From assembly GCF_003144245.1 (NCBI RefSeq), contig NW_020289977.1:1240001-1304000 (forward strand): a stretch of DNA of 64,000 bases, read 5' to 3'. The first letter of the stretch is position 1, and the number at the start of each line of letters is the position of its first letter. Under the pieces are notes generated by a model. That model ran no database searches. It saw only the letters and a program-made list of their open reading frames with translations, and was not told the origin of the DNA. Below, one piece after another: positions 9,550 to 20,600 of the stretch. This DNA is from Jaminaea rosea. Its lineage: Eukaryota > Basidiomycota > Exobasidiomycetes > Microstromatales. A program made the position numbers and the translations under genes.

Positions 9550-12500
9550 TTACGCTGCCCCTCCCCCCCACGAGAAGAAGCGTCCTGAACCACCGCCTCC
9601 AGAAGTGGCAGTCGCTGAGCTGCTCGAGGCAATAGGCCTCGGCCTGTCCAGCGTCGACGTCGAAGTCGAGGTGTGCGACGTAGAAGACGAGGCCGAGCTC
9701 ATAGCCGGAGAGGCTGGCATGGCTGCAGGTGCAGGGGCCTCGAGTGCGTTACTGTACTTGTGGTTCAGGCTGCTCGACGAGGATGAAGGGGTTGCGAAAC
9801 GATTGTAGATGCTCCCGCTTCCAGCTGCATGATGGCCGAGACTGCTCCCACTTCCTCCGTGGCTTGACGACGGGGTCATAACCGCAGATGATGGTCCGCT
9901 ACTACCGCTACCTTCGTGCGTGCGGGAGCGAGCTCGTGCGACCGGAGGGCGGGTGATGGGAACAGATGAAGACGCGGGTGGCAACGTAGTGGTTGCGGCA
10001 CTCGGGCGGCGACGCATGCTCTCCTTGCCTGGCACGGGAGGGGCGGGTACGTCTTTATTGCTGCCCACGCTGCTACCGCCACTGCTGCTGGAGCGATCAT
10101 GACGACTCCAGCCTGCTTGCGACGACGATGCCGGCGGGGCTGCAGCCGGAGGGGCAGGGAAGTCGTCGAGGATCTCCTCTTTCTCCTGACCATGCCTTGA
10201 TCCCGAGGTAGGCGCGCGTTCCAGCATGGCCAATGGTGGAGCAGGCAGCGATGCTCCTGCAGCTCCTGCTGCCGTGCCATTCTGCCCGTTCCCATTTGAA
10301 GGGCCAAGCAAGCTGCTAACAGCAGTGTTCGTTGAGCTATGCCTAGAATGCGACTCGCGGGACGACAGGGCGGCGAGAGAGCGCGAAGACGAGGTAGTGG
10401 ACATGGAGGAAGCCAGATCTCCACGGGGGTCCTGCTCTTCATCGACGCTCGCGTCGGGCTTGACAACCATGGTCGCGCCGGAAGTCTCCTCTTCGCCATC
10501 CTCGCTGGGCAGGCTCGATTCACTTTCTGCCGTCTGTCCGCCCTGATGCGCAGCAGTCACCGTGGAATTGCTCGCCACGCTAGCCTGCGAGTCTCGATTA
10601 TTGCCGCCACCCGTCGCACCTGCCATTGCCCATGGTCCGGTAGAAAATGACGAGGTGGAAGGCGACGCGGACGAAGGCACGCCAAGGAAGACCGTCTCCC
10701 TCCACTGCTTCGCCCTTGCTGACGCGCCACCATTGGAGCCGGAGCTGGGGTCACGCAAACGCGGTAGAGAGGTCGAATAGACAGTATCTCCGCTGTTGCT
10801 TGTGCTACCGTTGGACCCCCCATCGGCCCTGCGCGGGCTGTTTCTTGCACTGGAAATCGGGATCATAGACGCCATGCTGGCGGTCGGTGTGTGCCTTCCT
10901 GCCTTGCTCGGCGTCCCTAATGCCCCTTCCGCATTGCTTGTGGCCCCCTTGACATTTCCACTACTTCCCCACCCACCCAGAATCCCACCCTCGCGCACCA
11001 AGTCCAACTGGGCGTCCTCCTTCGGCGCCTGACTGAAGAGCTCCTCGCGCTGCTGCACGAGGAAGTTGAGCGTGGTCACCGGGATGAACAAGGTGGGCGC
11101 CAAGACGAGGCAGAGGTTGTTGAGCGTCATCTTTGTGCGTTTCACCACGTCCGAAGCAGTCAGGTCGCCAAGGTGGAGGCAGAGCTCGCGGAGGAGGTAC
11201 CAGGGGGCCGGATCCAATTTCGCGAGAAGTGACGAAGCCTCTTCGACGGTTGCGCTAGAGGTGCCGGAGGCCTGGTGGCGGCGCACAGTCCCCTCCAGCG
11301 TGGCGAGGAGCTCCTTGCTCAAGATGGGCGCGGGCAACTCCCGCAGCCAAGCCTTGAGCGCCGAGCAGACCGAGTTCAGGTCGCACTCCGACGGGGGTAG
11401 GGCTCGCAAGTCCAGATCGCAATCAAAGTCTCCGTCCTCTCCGCTCGACCCCTTCTCGCCGGCCCCTTCGCCGTCATCGAGTGGAACGACCAAGGTGCTC
11501 AAATCCATCTTGCCATCAAAGAGCTGTCTGATCCTCTGCGTGTGCGAAGATCGGCCAGAGAGACGATAAACGCCTTCCTCATCCGGCCCGTACGTCTCTA
11601 GCGACTCGATACAGCGCACGACGAAGCGCGGCAGGTATTGTTTGCGGGCCGCAGCGCGGTCCACTGGTTGCCTTGCAGGCACTGCTGGCTGTGTGCCGGC
11701 ACCTGTGACCGGCTGCTTCGTGACGGGCGAACCAGGCGAAAGCGGCGAAGGAAGACCAAGAGCCGAGTCGATACTGTTGCTAGAGGCACTCTCCCCTCCT
11801 CCCGAGCCGAAGAGGTCGGGCGAAATGCTGAACTCGTTACCCAGGTCCAAGAGACCAATCTTGCTTGGTCGTCGCCTCGCTCGAAGCGGGGAGCCAGGGG
11901 GTGCTGCACGGTACGGTGCTTGTGGGCTCGCAGCTGCCGAGGTGGCTGCGGTGGCCTCGTTGATCGGGACAGGGGACAGGAAGCGCGTGTGCATGACTGC
12001 CTGGCGTAAGGGCACGCCGAAGATGAGGCTCGCTGGCTGCGAGAGGGATGCTGTACTGTTGTTGCTCGAGGAAGCGGGTTCGGGCAGGGCGACCCACTTT
12101 CGCGTGGCTGAGTTGGCGTTTGGCGAGAGGAGAGGCGGCGCGGTGATGTTGTTGCTGCCCGCGCTGCCGCTGTAGCTATGCCCGCCCGAAGCGAAGGAGG
12201 TAGTTGACCCGCTCCCTGCAGTCGTGGGCTTGACGTCCTTGCGGCCTAGCATCCATCCACGACCGAAGCGCCAGCCGCTGCCTGAATTGCCTGCTCCGTT
12301 GGCCAGCGAAGGACTTGCAGGCGTTGCTGGTTGCTGCTGATTCTCTAACTCTGATTCGCTGCTGTGCGGCCCGGTATTTAATGCAGCAGGCGCAAGACTG
12401 TAGATTGAGGGCACTCGCTTTCGTCGGGACGAGAGATTCTCCTCTGGGCTGATGGAAGCCTGCGAAGGGCGTCGAGAGCGCGAAGGCGTGCTGAGGTAGT

Positions 12501-14238
12501 GCCCGATGGAAGTAGAGGGACGAGGCGGGAGGTCCTTGTCATCATCCTGCGCTGGCAAATTGGCACTACGAGGGGGCGTTTGTCGAGGTAAAGCGCCAGT
12601 CTGCGGGTCTGCTCGCACTCCTTCTCGCGATTTGACCTTGGAGAGGGCAGAGAGGAAGCCGACGCCTCCTCCATCTCGCCCACCAAGTATACTTGAGGCC
12701 ATCGTTGAGGAGCGGCTAGGCGGCCGCGGCGGTGGAGCGTCCTGCTGCTGGCGCTGCTGTCCTCCGAGGGCAGCATTGGAAGCCTGACTCGTAGCTCTTG
12801 GTCTTCTGAATAGCGGGATCCCCGACGTACCGGAGGGTTTTCTGCCATGTCCTCGACTGAAGAAGCCAGGCTCAGGCGTCTTTGCCCCCTCTGTTCTGTC
12901 GTCCGCATCGTCGTCATCATCATCTGAGCTGTCCGAATCCTGCTGGCGTCCTCGATGTCCCAGCGAGCTGGCTGACCGCAAGAATTCCAGCGTCGAAGCC
13001 TTGAAAGCTGAGCTCGTCGAAGGCGTATGACGATGATGCGACGTAGTAGACGTGGGAGCTGATGGCCCGTCAGAAGAGGTACCCTTCTCCCTACCTCCTC
13101 CCGCACGCTTCACGATGGATGGGATCCCACTCGATCCACCCCAATCAAAGATGCTCCGCCTCGAGCCACTCGAATCGCTCCGCTTCATCGGACGCTCCCG
13201 ACTTCGCAGTGATGAGGTTGACGAGGCAGTGCCGCGATCCTGCGGCGGCCGGACGCCAAGGACACTCTGGCTGCGCTGCTGCTCTGCAATTGTAATCGAG
13301 GGACGTCGTGAGCTGGTGCGAGAGCTCGAGGGTTGAGAGTCGAGATCTTCGACTTCTCCGCCGTCCACGTCCATCGAGGGCCTGATTGAGTTGCTCTCTG
13401 GAGGAACATTGAGCCGCGACGAAGCCTTGAGCGTGCCGTTGCGGCCGAGCGGCGATGATGAACCTGACGACGTGGCAGTCTGCATAGTGCCCTGACTGAT
13501 CGAGCGCTGCTGGTGTCCTTCATGTCCGCCTCCTTGTCCCTGCCTGTAACGCTCCACGTCCTCTCTACCATAAACTTTCTTCTTTGCTGATGCGGGAACT
13601 GGGTCTAAGGAGAAGCTGCGCCGCGAGTGCGATGGTGACGGCGCCGAATCTGGCCCACTATACGAGTTGAACTCCTGCTGAGCAGTCGAGGCATTGTTGA
13701 TGATGCTCGAAGTGGTCGACGATGAAGCTGAACGGGTATGACCGGCGCGATTACCTGGTCGAAGAGGTGGTGCAGAGCGAGGGATCTTGCTGGCAGGAGA
13801 GGAGGGGGAGGCCGCAGCATATGCAGGTGATGAGGGTCCAGCAGCGCTGCTCGCAGAGGAAGTCTGGCTGGAAGAACCATTGGCCAGCTTCGACGAGGAC
13901 AGCGTAAAGCTCGGCCGCCTGAAGAGCCCGCCACCTTTACCACTGGCTCGTGTTGTACTTGGCGAGCTCTGCGTGCTTGACGTCGAGCGGGGTGTTGATG
14001 GTTGTGTGCGAGATGAGGGTGAGGGGGACGATGGGGCGGCAGAGTCGACGACAGCTGTTGGAGATGATAATGAGGGCTGGCGGAGCCGCCTAAGCCCAAA
14101 GGACATCGGTGACTTTGGACGAGGAGGATGCAAAGACTCGCTCATTCCGCCAGATGGGCCAGGAGGCGCACGCTGTCTCGCTGACAGAATCGACGTTGAT
14201 GCCGAGGACGACGAGGACGACTCCTTTCTCGATGACAT
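9550..14238 (-). CDS. Large RhoGAP domain protein
   Basis: This is a single exon of 1562 aa with ATG at 14238. The first 740 residues are low-complexity Ser/Pro/Arg-rich sequence. SLIFGVPLRQAV (about 738-750) resembles the FGVPL lead-in of Sac7/Bag7-type GAPs. It is separated by a disordered insert of about 110 residues from the RhoGAP fold proper (about 865-1072). Within the fold are YLPRFVVRCIESLE, the arginine-finger motif EEGVYRLSGRS (near 890), LKAWLRELPAPIL, and MTLNNLCLVLAPTLF. All are standard RhoGAP positions, so the protein should speed GTP hydrolysis by a Rho/Rac/Cdc42 GTPase at the cortex or in polarity control. The last 490 residues are again Ser/Gly/Pro-rich. The specific Rho target cannot be read from the sequence. 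Confidence 0.88.
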   Translation of the reverse strand: MSSRKESSSSSSASTSILSARQRAPPGPSGGMSESLHPPRPKSPMSFGLRRLRQPSLSSPTAVVDSAAPSSPSPSSRTQPSTPRSTSSTQSSPSTTRASGKGGGLFRRPSFTLSSSKLANGSSSQTSSASSAAGPSSPAYAAASPSSPASKIPRSAPPLRPGNRAGHTRSASSSTTSSIINNASTAQQEFNSYSGPDSAPSPSHSRRSFSLDPVPASAKKKVYGREDVERYRQGQGGGHEGHQQRSISQGTMQTATSSGSSSPLGRNGTLKASSRLNVPPESNSIRPSMDVDGGEVEDLDSQPSSSRTSSRRPSITIAEQQRSQSVLGVRPPQDRGTASSTSSLRSRERPMKRSDSSGSRRSIFDWGGSSGIPSIVKRAGGGREKGTSSDGPSAPTSTTSHHRHTPSTSSAFKASTLEFLRSASSLGHRGRQQDSDSSDDDDDDADDRTEGAKTPEPGFFSRGHGRKPSGTSGIPLFRRPRATSQASNAALGGQQRQQQDAPPPRPPSRSSTMASSILGGRDGGGVGFLSALSKVKSREGVRADPQTGALPRQTPPRSANLPAQDDDKDLPPRPSTSIGHYLSTPSRSRRPSQASISPEENLSSRRKRVPSIYSLAPAALNTGPHSSESELENQQQPATPASPSLANGAGNSGSGWRFGRGWMLGRKDVKPTTAGSGSTTSFASGGHSYSGSAGSNNITAPPLLSPNANSATRKWVALPEPASSSNNSTASLSQPASLIFGVPLRQAVMHTRFLSPVPINEATAATSAAASPQAPYRAAPPGSPLRARRRPSKIGLLDLGNEFSISPDLFGSGGGESASSNSIDSALGLPSPLSPGSPVTKQPVTGAGTQPAVPARQPVDRAAARKQYLPRFVVRCIESLETYGPDEEGVYRLSGRSSHTQRIRQLFDGKMDLSTLVVPLDDGEGAGEKGSSGEDGDFDCDLDLRALPPSECDLNSVCSALKAWLRELPAPILSKELLATLEGTVRRHQASGTSSATVEEASSLLAKLDPAPWYLLRELCLHLGDLTASDVVKRTKMTLNNLCLVLAPTLFIPVTTLNFLVQQREELFSQAPKEDAQLDLVREGGILGGWGSSGNVKGATSNAEGALGTPSKAGRHTPTASMASMIPISSARNSPRRADGGSNGSTSNSGDTVYSTSLPRLRDPSSGSNGGASARAKQWRETVFLGVPSSASPSTSSFSTGPWAMAGATGGGNNRDSQASVASNSTVTAAHQGGQTAESESSLPSEDGEEETSGATMVVKPDASVDEEQDPRGDLASSMSTTSSSRSLAALSSRESHSRHSSTNTAVSSLLGPSNGNGQNGTAAGAAGASLPAPPLAMLERAPTSGSRHGQEKEEILDDFPAPPAAAPPASSSQAGWSRHDRSSSSGGSSVGSNKDVPAPPVPGKESMRRRPSAATTTLPPASSSVPITRPPVARARSRTHEGSGSSGPSSAVMTPSSSHGGSGSSLGHHAAGSGSIYNRFATPSSSSSSLNHKYSNALEAPAPAAMPASPAMSSASSSTSHTSTSTSTLDRPRPIASSSSATATSGGGGSGRFFSWGGGAA

Positions 14239-14812
14239 CGCTGCGGCGGATCGCGGGTTGACGAGGCCGGCGTGCGGAAGGTGAGAATTATACGTGCTGA
14301 CAACCCTGTTCGCGAGCAGCGTCGTGTGTGCAACGTCTGAGCTGTGGTAAGACCGGAGGCAATTGTATCGGTGTTGTCCGCTCTATGCGCGCTTGTCGAA
14401 GACGATGACGATGAGACACCCCGCAATCTCAGGACAGCATCGGTGGATCGCGGAGTGATTCGATTCGAGAAAGAGGAAGGAGGACGAAGGGTCGACGGGT
14501 GTTTATGAAGATTGCGGTGGAAGTGGACTGACTGTTGCCGTAGTCGACTTTGCAAAGCAGGTCCTGCCCACCTGCTTGCTTCCTTGCTGTCTTGCCGTGT
14601 AGCCTGGCGTCGAGAGCGGTGGTGCCGACGACGATGCTGACGGTGATGCTGATGCTGATGAGGGTGGAGATGATGAAGGCGTCGGAGCAAAAGTGGAGAG
14701 TGCAAATGCAAAGCACGCAAAGCCCTTGCTCTCTATGTCGCTGGCTAGCTGCTGCTGCTAGGCTAGCGTGGGCGTACGTGTAGGCGTGGAAGAGTCTACG
14801 AAGCTAAGCTAT

Positions 14813-14918
14813 GGTCGGTCCGTCGGTCGGTCCAACGAACGAACGATCAAACGGACTTTCACTTTGCCTTTGCCTTGCTCGTCGCTGGGCTAGGCGTTGC
14901 GTTGGCGTTGGCGTTGGT
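14813..14918. repeat. Cluster of short tandem repeats
   Basis: GGTC/CGTC tetramers occupy about 14813-14832 and are followed by GAAC tetramers at 14835-14846. A GTTGGC hexamer tract lies at about 14894-14918. All sit about 0.6 kb upstream of the RhoGAP start codon, so they are in or near its promoter. They look like ordinary microsatellite-grade repeats. Confidence 0.6.
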
Positions 14919-15750
14919 GTGACTTCAGTCGTGCAGAATCAGTAGGTCAGAATTGCAGGCCTGGCGACGACGCGCTGCGCTGTGAGAGAGGGACAGAGAG
15001 ACGTTCGTCTCCGCTTTCCCGTGGAGGGGGCAGCGAGAGCCTGCAGCAAAAGCGAGAGGAGGGCGCAAGGGGCGCCCGCTAACGAGGAGCAGCTGGCCAG
15101 GCTGACGGGTTGGAGAGAGGGCGCAGGCGGGCAGCGGCGAGTTGGGCACAGCAGCCGGCACAGCGAGCGACGAGAGAGACAGCTCCGTCTGTGCTCGCCA
15201 GTCGCGATGAGGAAGTGACAACGTCGGACCGAGGGGAGCGTGGAGCTTGGAGCGTGGAGGCCGCTTTGTCGCCGCTCTTGTTGAGGACGATGAATGATCA
15301 GCCCGTGACTAGAGTAGATACGAGGGTGGGACGGGAAGGGCCGAATGGAAGAGCGAGGGAATGTCGTGGCCAGGCACAAAGGCAGGCACGGAAAAGATGG
15401 CTGAGGGGCAGATTGTTTGCAGGGAGGAATGGTCGTCGTGTTGGCAACCGAGAGGGGAGATACGTGTGAAATTTCAGGAAGCCTGCCCTAGCGTGGGCTC
15501 ACGTCACGGCGTCCACAACGTCCACGAATCGGGTTGCGCTCTCGCGAGATACGCCCCGCCTGGCGTTACGGCAGTCTCATCCGCTTCTTACCAACCACTT
15601 TGAGGCCGACAACATCCGTACAGCGAATAGCCCAGCTCAGAGGACCACTTGTCAGCCGTTGGCACTCGAGCCCCTTGGGTCATGACGGTTTGAGGGTGGG
15701 GCGTCAAAATGGCTCTCGATCTCGTACGTGAGTGGCATTACATTGTGTCT

Positions 15751-15790
15751 GCTCGATGCTCGATGCTCGATGCTGGTGATGCTGGTAGTG
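15751..15790. repeat. GCTCGAT heptamer tandem repeat
   Basis: Three direct copies of GCTCGAT run straight into degenerate GCTGGT/GATGCTGG copies. The repeat sits just beyond the stop codon of the Rsm1-like gene, probably in its 3' untranslated region. Confidence 0.6.
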
Positions 15791-15852
15791 TACATGGACT
15801 GCTTTCAGCCGCTTCCCTCCTTCTCCAGATCCCGCCCCCCGGCCCGCTTCTT

Positions 15853-17373
15853 TTACGCCTTCCTCCCGCCTATCCCGCTGTCACTGCCGCTGCCACCACC
15901 GAACAGCATGTTTCTTGCCGTGCGAAGGATGTCTGAAGTCTTTTGCCCTCGCGCCGACGATTTCGTCAAGCTCGAGGTAGTTGACGCAGCCGTGTCGACG
16001 GTGGTCGCCCCTCCTTCTTCGTCCCCATCTATGCTGACGTCGACTTCTCCTGTCGTGGCCGCAGTGCGCTGCTTGTGGTCAAGGAGCTTGTTCAAAGTCA
16101 ACCTCCATCCAGGATGCGACGTCTGCGCCCCACCAGCGGACACAGCCTGCAGCCTTTGGACCAACGCAGCCTCACCGTCGCCGTCACCGTCTCCCATCAG
16201 AGGCAGAGCCGGAAGATAACATCCCGCTTGCACCTCAGCTTGCACCCACGGAGAGAAGCTGCGGTGCTCCCTCACGGCATTGATCATCTTCGTACCCGTC
16301 GCTACCCCCAGATTCACCCTCCTCGCGCACATTCCGCAAGAGATAAACTTGCCGCCTGGATCTGCTTCCCATCCGAGGATGGCTAGAATGACAGCTGAGC
16401 GGTTCGGCAGGTGCTCATTGGGCGCTAGAGCGGCAAGCGCTTGTACGACAGCGTCAATGTCTCCCTGTTCCTCATCCGGTAGCCCAACCACCTCTATGGA
16501 CGCGTCCCCCATCGCCACCTCAATCTCCCTCACAGTCTCTAAGCAACGCTTGCGCGCCTTGTATTTGCTGGGCGCTCCAATCACCAAATTGCGATGGCCG
16601 CTCCCGCTTTCGCCGCCGATATGGTACAGCCGCTGGTCGCAGGAACGACGACGCCAGGGGCACCAGGTTTCATGGGCGGTCGAGAGGTGGTGGATCTGGT
16701 CGAAGAGCTCTGCCAGGCTGCTGACAGGAGTAACAGGGAAAGTGTGCGTTGCGCCGCATGTAGGGCAGTAGATCTTGTTCTTCGCTCCGCGCTCTTGCTC
16801 GTGTGATTTCCCAGATTGTGAACGTCTCGTGACGAGCTGGTGAGGAGCCAAGTGCTGCCAGCCGTGCAGCGCTGGGCCAAGAGGCTCGAGCCAGCGGGTG
16901 AGGACGGAAATGCTCCCTTCGAGGGCTTTACGCTGTTCTGCAGACTGTATGATGGCAGGGACCAAGTCGCGAGGAGCAGCCGTGCGGACATTGAAGGTTG
17001 AAAGGGTGAAGGTTCCGATTCGACTGAGCAGCTTCGCCTTGGAAAAGGGAGCATAAGAGGTGGATGCGAGGGTGGACGTTGATGGTGAGGGCGAAGGAGA
17101 AGCGGGAACGACGGGCATTCTCCTCTGAGCAGCCTCGATATTCCTCTTCTTGTCCAGATGCAGATCCGCTCTCGCCTTGGCCCACTCTGCTATCCCCATC
17201 GTCCGTGGCCTTGAAGCGTCGTCGTTGGATGTCGCATGGCTGGCCCTCTTGCGCTTCGTCGACGGGGAGGCAGCATCCTGCGAAGTGGTGGCCGCATCGA
17301 TGACACGGAAGAGGTTGGCGAAGTTGGCTTCTGTCAAGCCGGAATGCTCAGCCCTGCCGTCTTCACGTGCCAT
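15853..17373 (-). CDS. RSM1: C3HC zinc-finger protein, Rsm1/NIPA (ZC3HC1) family
   Basis: This is a single exon of 506 aa. ATG at 17373 opens MAREDGRAEH; the frame runs further upstream without an ATG. The N-terminus has basic patches (KRKR at 40-43). The C3HC zinc finger spans about 115-245, with CPTC (203-206), H234 and C238 in WCPWRRRSC. The second Rsm1 motif follows near 360-385, with ILGWEADPGGKFISCGMCARRV. Family members are nuclear-pore-basket and mRNA-export factors in yeasts; human ZC3HC1/NIPA binds TPR at the basket. The C-terminal third is acidic and Ser/Thr-rich. It shares a 257-bp divergent promoter with the dynein gene. Confidence 0.87.
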   Translation of the reverse strand: MAREDGRAEHSGLTEANFANLFRVIDAATTSQDAASPSTKRKRASHATSNDDASRPRTMGIAEWAKARADLHLDKKRNIEAAQRRMPVVPASPSPSPSTSTLASTSYAPFSKAKLLSRIGTFTLSTFNVRTAAPRDLVPAIIQSAEQRKALEGSISVLTRWLEPLGPALHGWQHLAPHQLVTRRSQSGKSHEQERGAKNKIYCPTCGATHTFPVTPVSSLAELFDQIHHLSTAHETWCPWRRRSCDQRLYHIGGESGSGHRNLVIGAPSKYKARKRCLETVREIEVAMGDASIEVVGLPDEEQGDIDAVVQALAALAPNEHLPNRSAVILAILGWEADPGGKFISCGMCARRVNLGVATGTKMINAVREHRSFSPWVQAEVQAGCYLPALPLMGDGDGDGEAALVQRLQAVSAGGAQTSHPGWRLTLNKLLDHKQRTAATTGEVDVSIDGDEEGGATTVDTAASTTSSLTKSSARGQKTSDILRTARNMLFGGGSGSDSGIGGRKA

Positions 17374-17630
17374 TCTTGACGACGAAGGAGGCGAGTTGGT
17401 GATGATGATGACAAGCTTGAGCCAAGTGCATCCGCCGTTGCCCCCTTCCGTCCAGACGCTCGCGCCCACGGCCGCTACGCCACGCGAGCGATGAGACCAA
17501 CACTTGTCCCGCTTGGCCGCCTCATCTCGCTCGCGGGTGCTGGGTGCGTCCTTTCACCCTCCCGCCTCCTTTCGCACCTTTCCCTTCCCTATCATATCTC
17601 GACCCTCTTCACCTCAAACTCACGACCGCC

Positions 17631-20600
17631 ATGGCATCAGCCGCTCTGATGCCAGCATCGGCGTCGATGAGCAGCGGGCTAGGCCTCGCAGGAGGGGGCT
17701 CTGTCGAGGGCGACTCACCCGTGGTCAGACAACGTTACGATATTGGACTGCTACAAGCCTATCTCGACGCTTTGCTCCCTATTGTCAGCTCGGCCAGCAG
17801 TCGCGAGCTACACGACACTTTGTTTACGACTACCTCCTGGAACGACGTCGCTGAGTCCTTTGCCAGTGATCCGAGCGTTACCGTCGTCTACGTGGAAAAG
17901 GTGCGCAGGGAGGCTGCGCAGGACAATGAGGAACAGGGTGAGTACATACAGCGTCGCCAATCTATACGCATATCACAACCTTTCTTATATCTCTCAACAT
18001 GCAGGCCTCTTTGAGTTTCAACTCTCTCGCCGACCAAGCTATACCCCACGCCACGTCTCAAGCATCGCCCTCATCAAGCGCGTCCCGACTCTCGACGCTG
18101 ATGTGCCCGTCGCGCAGCAGCTTCACCTCCTCTCTCTCTTTGGCCCGGCGAGTGCATCTGCTGCGCTGATTGAGCAATCGCAGAAGCCCGTCAATGGCGC
18201 TGGAGGAGGCAGCGACGACGCTGCTCAGCAGGCTGCCATCTCCGCCACTGTGAGAGAGTCGCCTTACGAGGCCCTGCACAGCGTCGTCCACAATGTCATG
18301 GCGCCTTGGTTCGATGCATATGTGGCTAGTAGGGAAGGCCCGGATAAACAAAGTACCACTACGACGCTCAAGAACAAGGACAATGACGCCAGAATGGGTG
18401 CGCATACACGCGTACAAGGCGACCCTTCGACCCGATCTGACCAAGCTGACGTACCCCTCCCCCTCCGCCACGCCAGGCATTCCAATGGCCAAGCGCAAGT
18501 TCGCTGAACTGGAGCTCAGTCTGCTCCATCTCCAACAGAACGTCGAAATTCCAGAGATCCACCTCGTCGTCCATCCCGTTGTCCGTTCCACCGTGGAGCG
18601 CTGCCAGTCCTCAGGCCGTAAGGTTGCCCCAGAAGAGGTCCAACCACAGTCGCTCCTCGCAGACAGCAGCTTTCTCAACAAGTTGCAGAGCGACGTCAAC
18701 TCGTGGGTCAAGGAGGTGCAGACGGTCACCAAGCTAGACCGAGATGTGGCGTCGGGAACCGCTTCGCAGGAGGTCAACTTCTGGCTGTCCATGGAGAGAG
18801 CACAAGAATCTATTGAGCAGCAGCTGCGGTCAGATCCCATTACGCTAACGTTGGGCATCTTGCGTAATGCCAAGCGCTTCCATGCAACAGTGTCTTTCCT
18901 CGCCGATACGGGCCTCAAGGACTGTGCTGAGAAGGTCCACAACTACAACCTCCTGATGCGAGACTTCCCTCTCAACGACCTCCTCTCGGCCACGGACCTC
19001 ATCAAATGCCGCGATGCCATCAATGCCGTGTTTGTCCACCTCAACAAGAAGCTGCGCATCAGCCCTTACCCGGTCAAGCGGGCCCTGCCCCTTGTCGAGG
19101 CAATCTCGCGCGACCTCAACGATACCCTCATCAAGGTCCTCTCATCGCAGCGCCTCATGTACCAGGACTTCTCCGGCTTCTGCGACGTCATTGCTGCCAC
19201 GAATGATGTCTTCGCGGCGTGGGATGAATCGATGAAGGAATTCGTAAACATTGCGAGAGAGGTGACGAGAAAGAGACAGGAGAAGTTCATCCCCATCAAG
19301 GTCAATCCGGAGCATGCTAAGCTGCGCGATCGTCTCAACTACATCGCTGCGTTCCGTAAGACGCATGAGCAGCTCAGTGAGTGGCGCGAAGAAGTCCCAC
19401 CTTGACCTCGATTGAAGCTGACCTTGCTCTCTTCGTCTCCGCAGGAGTCATGGTCAGCTCAGGCAAGGCAGTCTCGTCTTCGATCGAGGGCCACTCGAAC
19501 GGAAATGCGCCTGTCCAGTCTCTCGCCGGCATTGAGATGAGCGATGAGATTCAAGCAGCGTACGAGTCGGTCAAGGTCATTGACGTCCTCGACGTTAGCC
19601 AAGAAGGCACCGAGATCTGGTCGGCTGCCGAGCACGCCTACAACGAGCGAGTTTCCCGTGTCGAGAACACTCTGATCGCCCGACTCAGGGATCTTCTGGG
19701 CCAGGCCAAGTCGGCGAGGGAGATGCTGCGAGTCCTCAGCCAGTTCAACTCCCTTTTCGTCCGCCCCAAGGTGCGAGGTGCCGTCCAGGAATACCAGCAA
19801 CAGCTACTTCAAAGCGTCAAGACGGACATTCAAGCTCTTCACGACAAATTCAAATCGCAGTATCGCCCTTCAAAGGCCAATCATCTGAGTCAGCTGCGCG
19901 ACTTGCCCGAGATCGCCGGAGCGATCATCTGGGCACGTCAGATCGAGCGCCAACTGGACATCTACATGCGTCGTGTTGAAGACGTCTTGGGCAAGGGCTG
20001 GGAGCTCTACGCCGAGGGACAGCGCCTGCACAACGAGAGCGAGACCTTCAAGCGCAAGCTGTCGACCCGACCACTCTTCGACGGTTGGCTGCAAGACATA
20101 CAACGACGTGACCTCACCATCTCTGGCCGCCTCTTCAATGTCACGCGCAATCGCACCACGAACCGGTATGAGCTCGTCGTCAATTTTGACTCGCAGGTCA
20201 TCTCCCTCTTTAAAGAGGTGCGCAACTTGATCTGGCTCGGCTTTCAGATCCCACATGGCATAAACAACCTGGCAAAGGACGCCAAGCGTGTCTATCCTCA
20301 CGCCGTCTCGCTCATGGAGACTGTGAGGACGTACACGCAGACGTGCGACCTCGTTGCGGCCAATCCGTCAATTGCTCGCCTTGTCGCCCAGGTGCAGAGC
20401 GACTGTCAGGGGCTCATTTCGCAGGGAATGAACCTGCGTTGGGAGCACTTTGCTAACACCTACGAAAGCCATCGCGCTATGGCATATTTGCCCGGCTCGG
20501 GTGGTCTCGACGCACGGGAGAACAAGCAGGTCACATTTGTTCGCCAACTCGCCAGTGCCGTCAGCCTCTTCCAGGACAAAACGACTGAGCTCATCGAGAT

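Larger units (their letters stand above)
14239..15852. other. Gene-poor stretch with simple repeats
   Basis: This is the longest stretch without a convincing gene (1.6 kb). It lies upstream of the RhoGAP start and downstream of the Rsm1-like stop, so it should contain the RhoGAP promoter and leader. It is Arg/Ser-biased in every translated frame, which is what GC-rich non-coding DNA gives, and no frame shows a recognisable domain. Short tandem repeats occur near 14813-14846, 14894-14918 and 15751-15790. Confidence 0.5.

Noticed and set aside
14939-15379. 146-codon minus-strand frame in the 1.6-kb gap
   Set aside because: Ser/Arg/Cys-biased sequence without a domain. Other frames in the same DNA are equally open.
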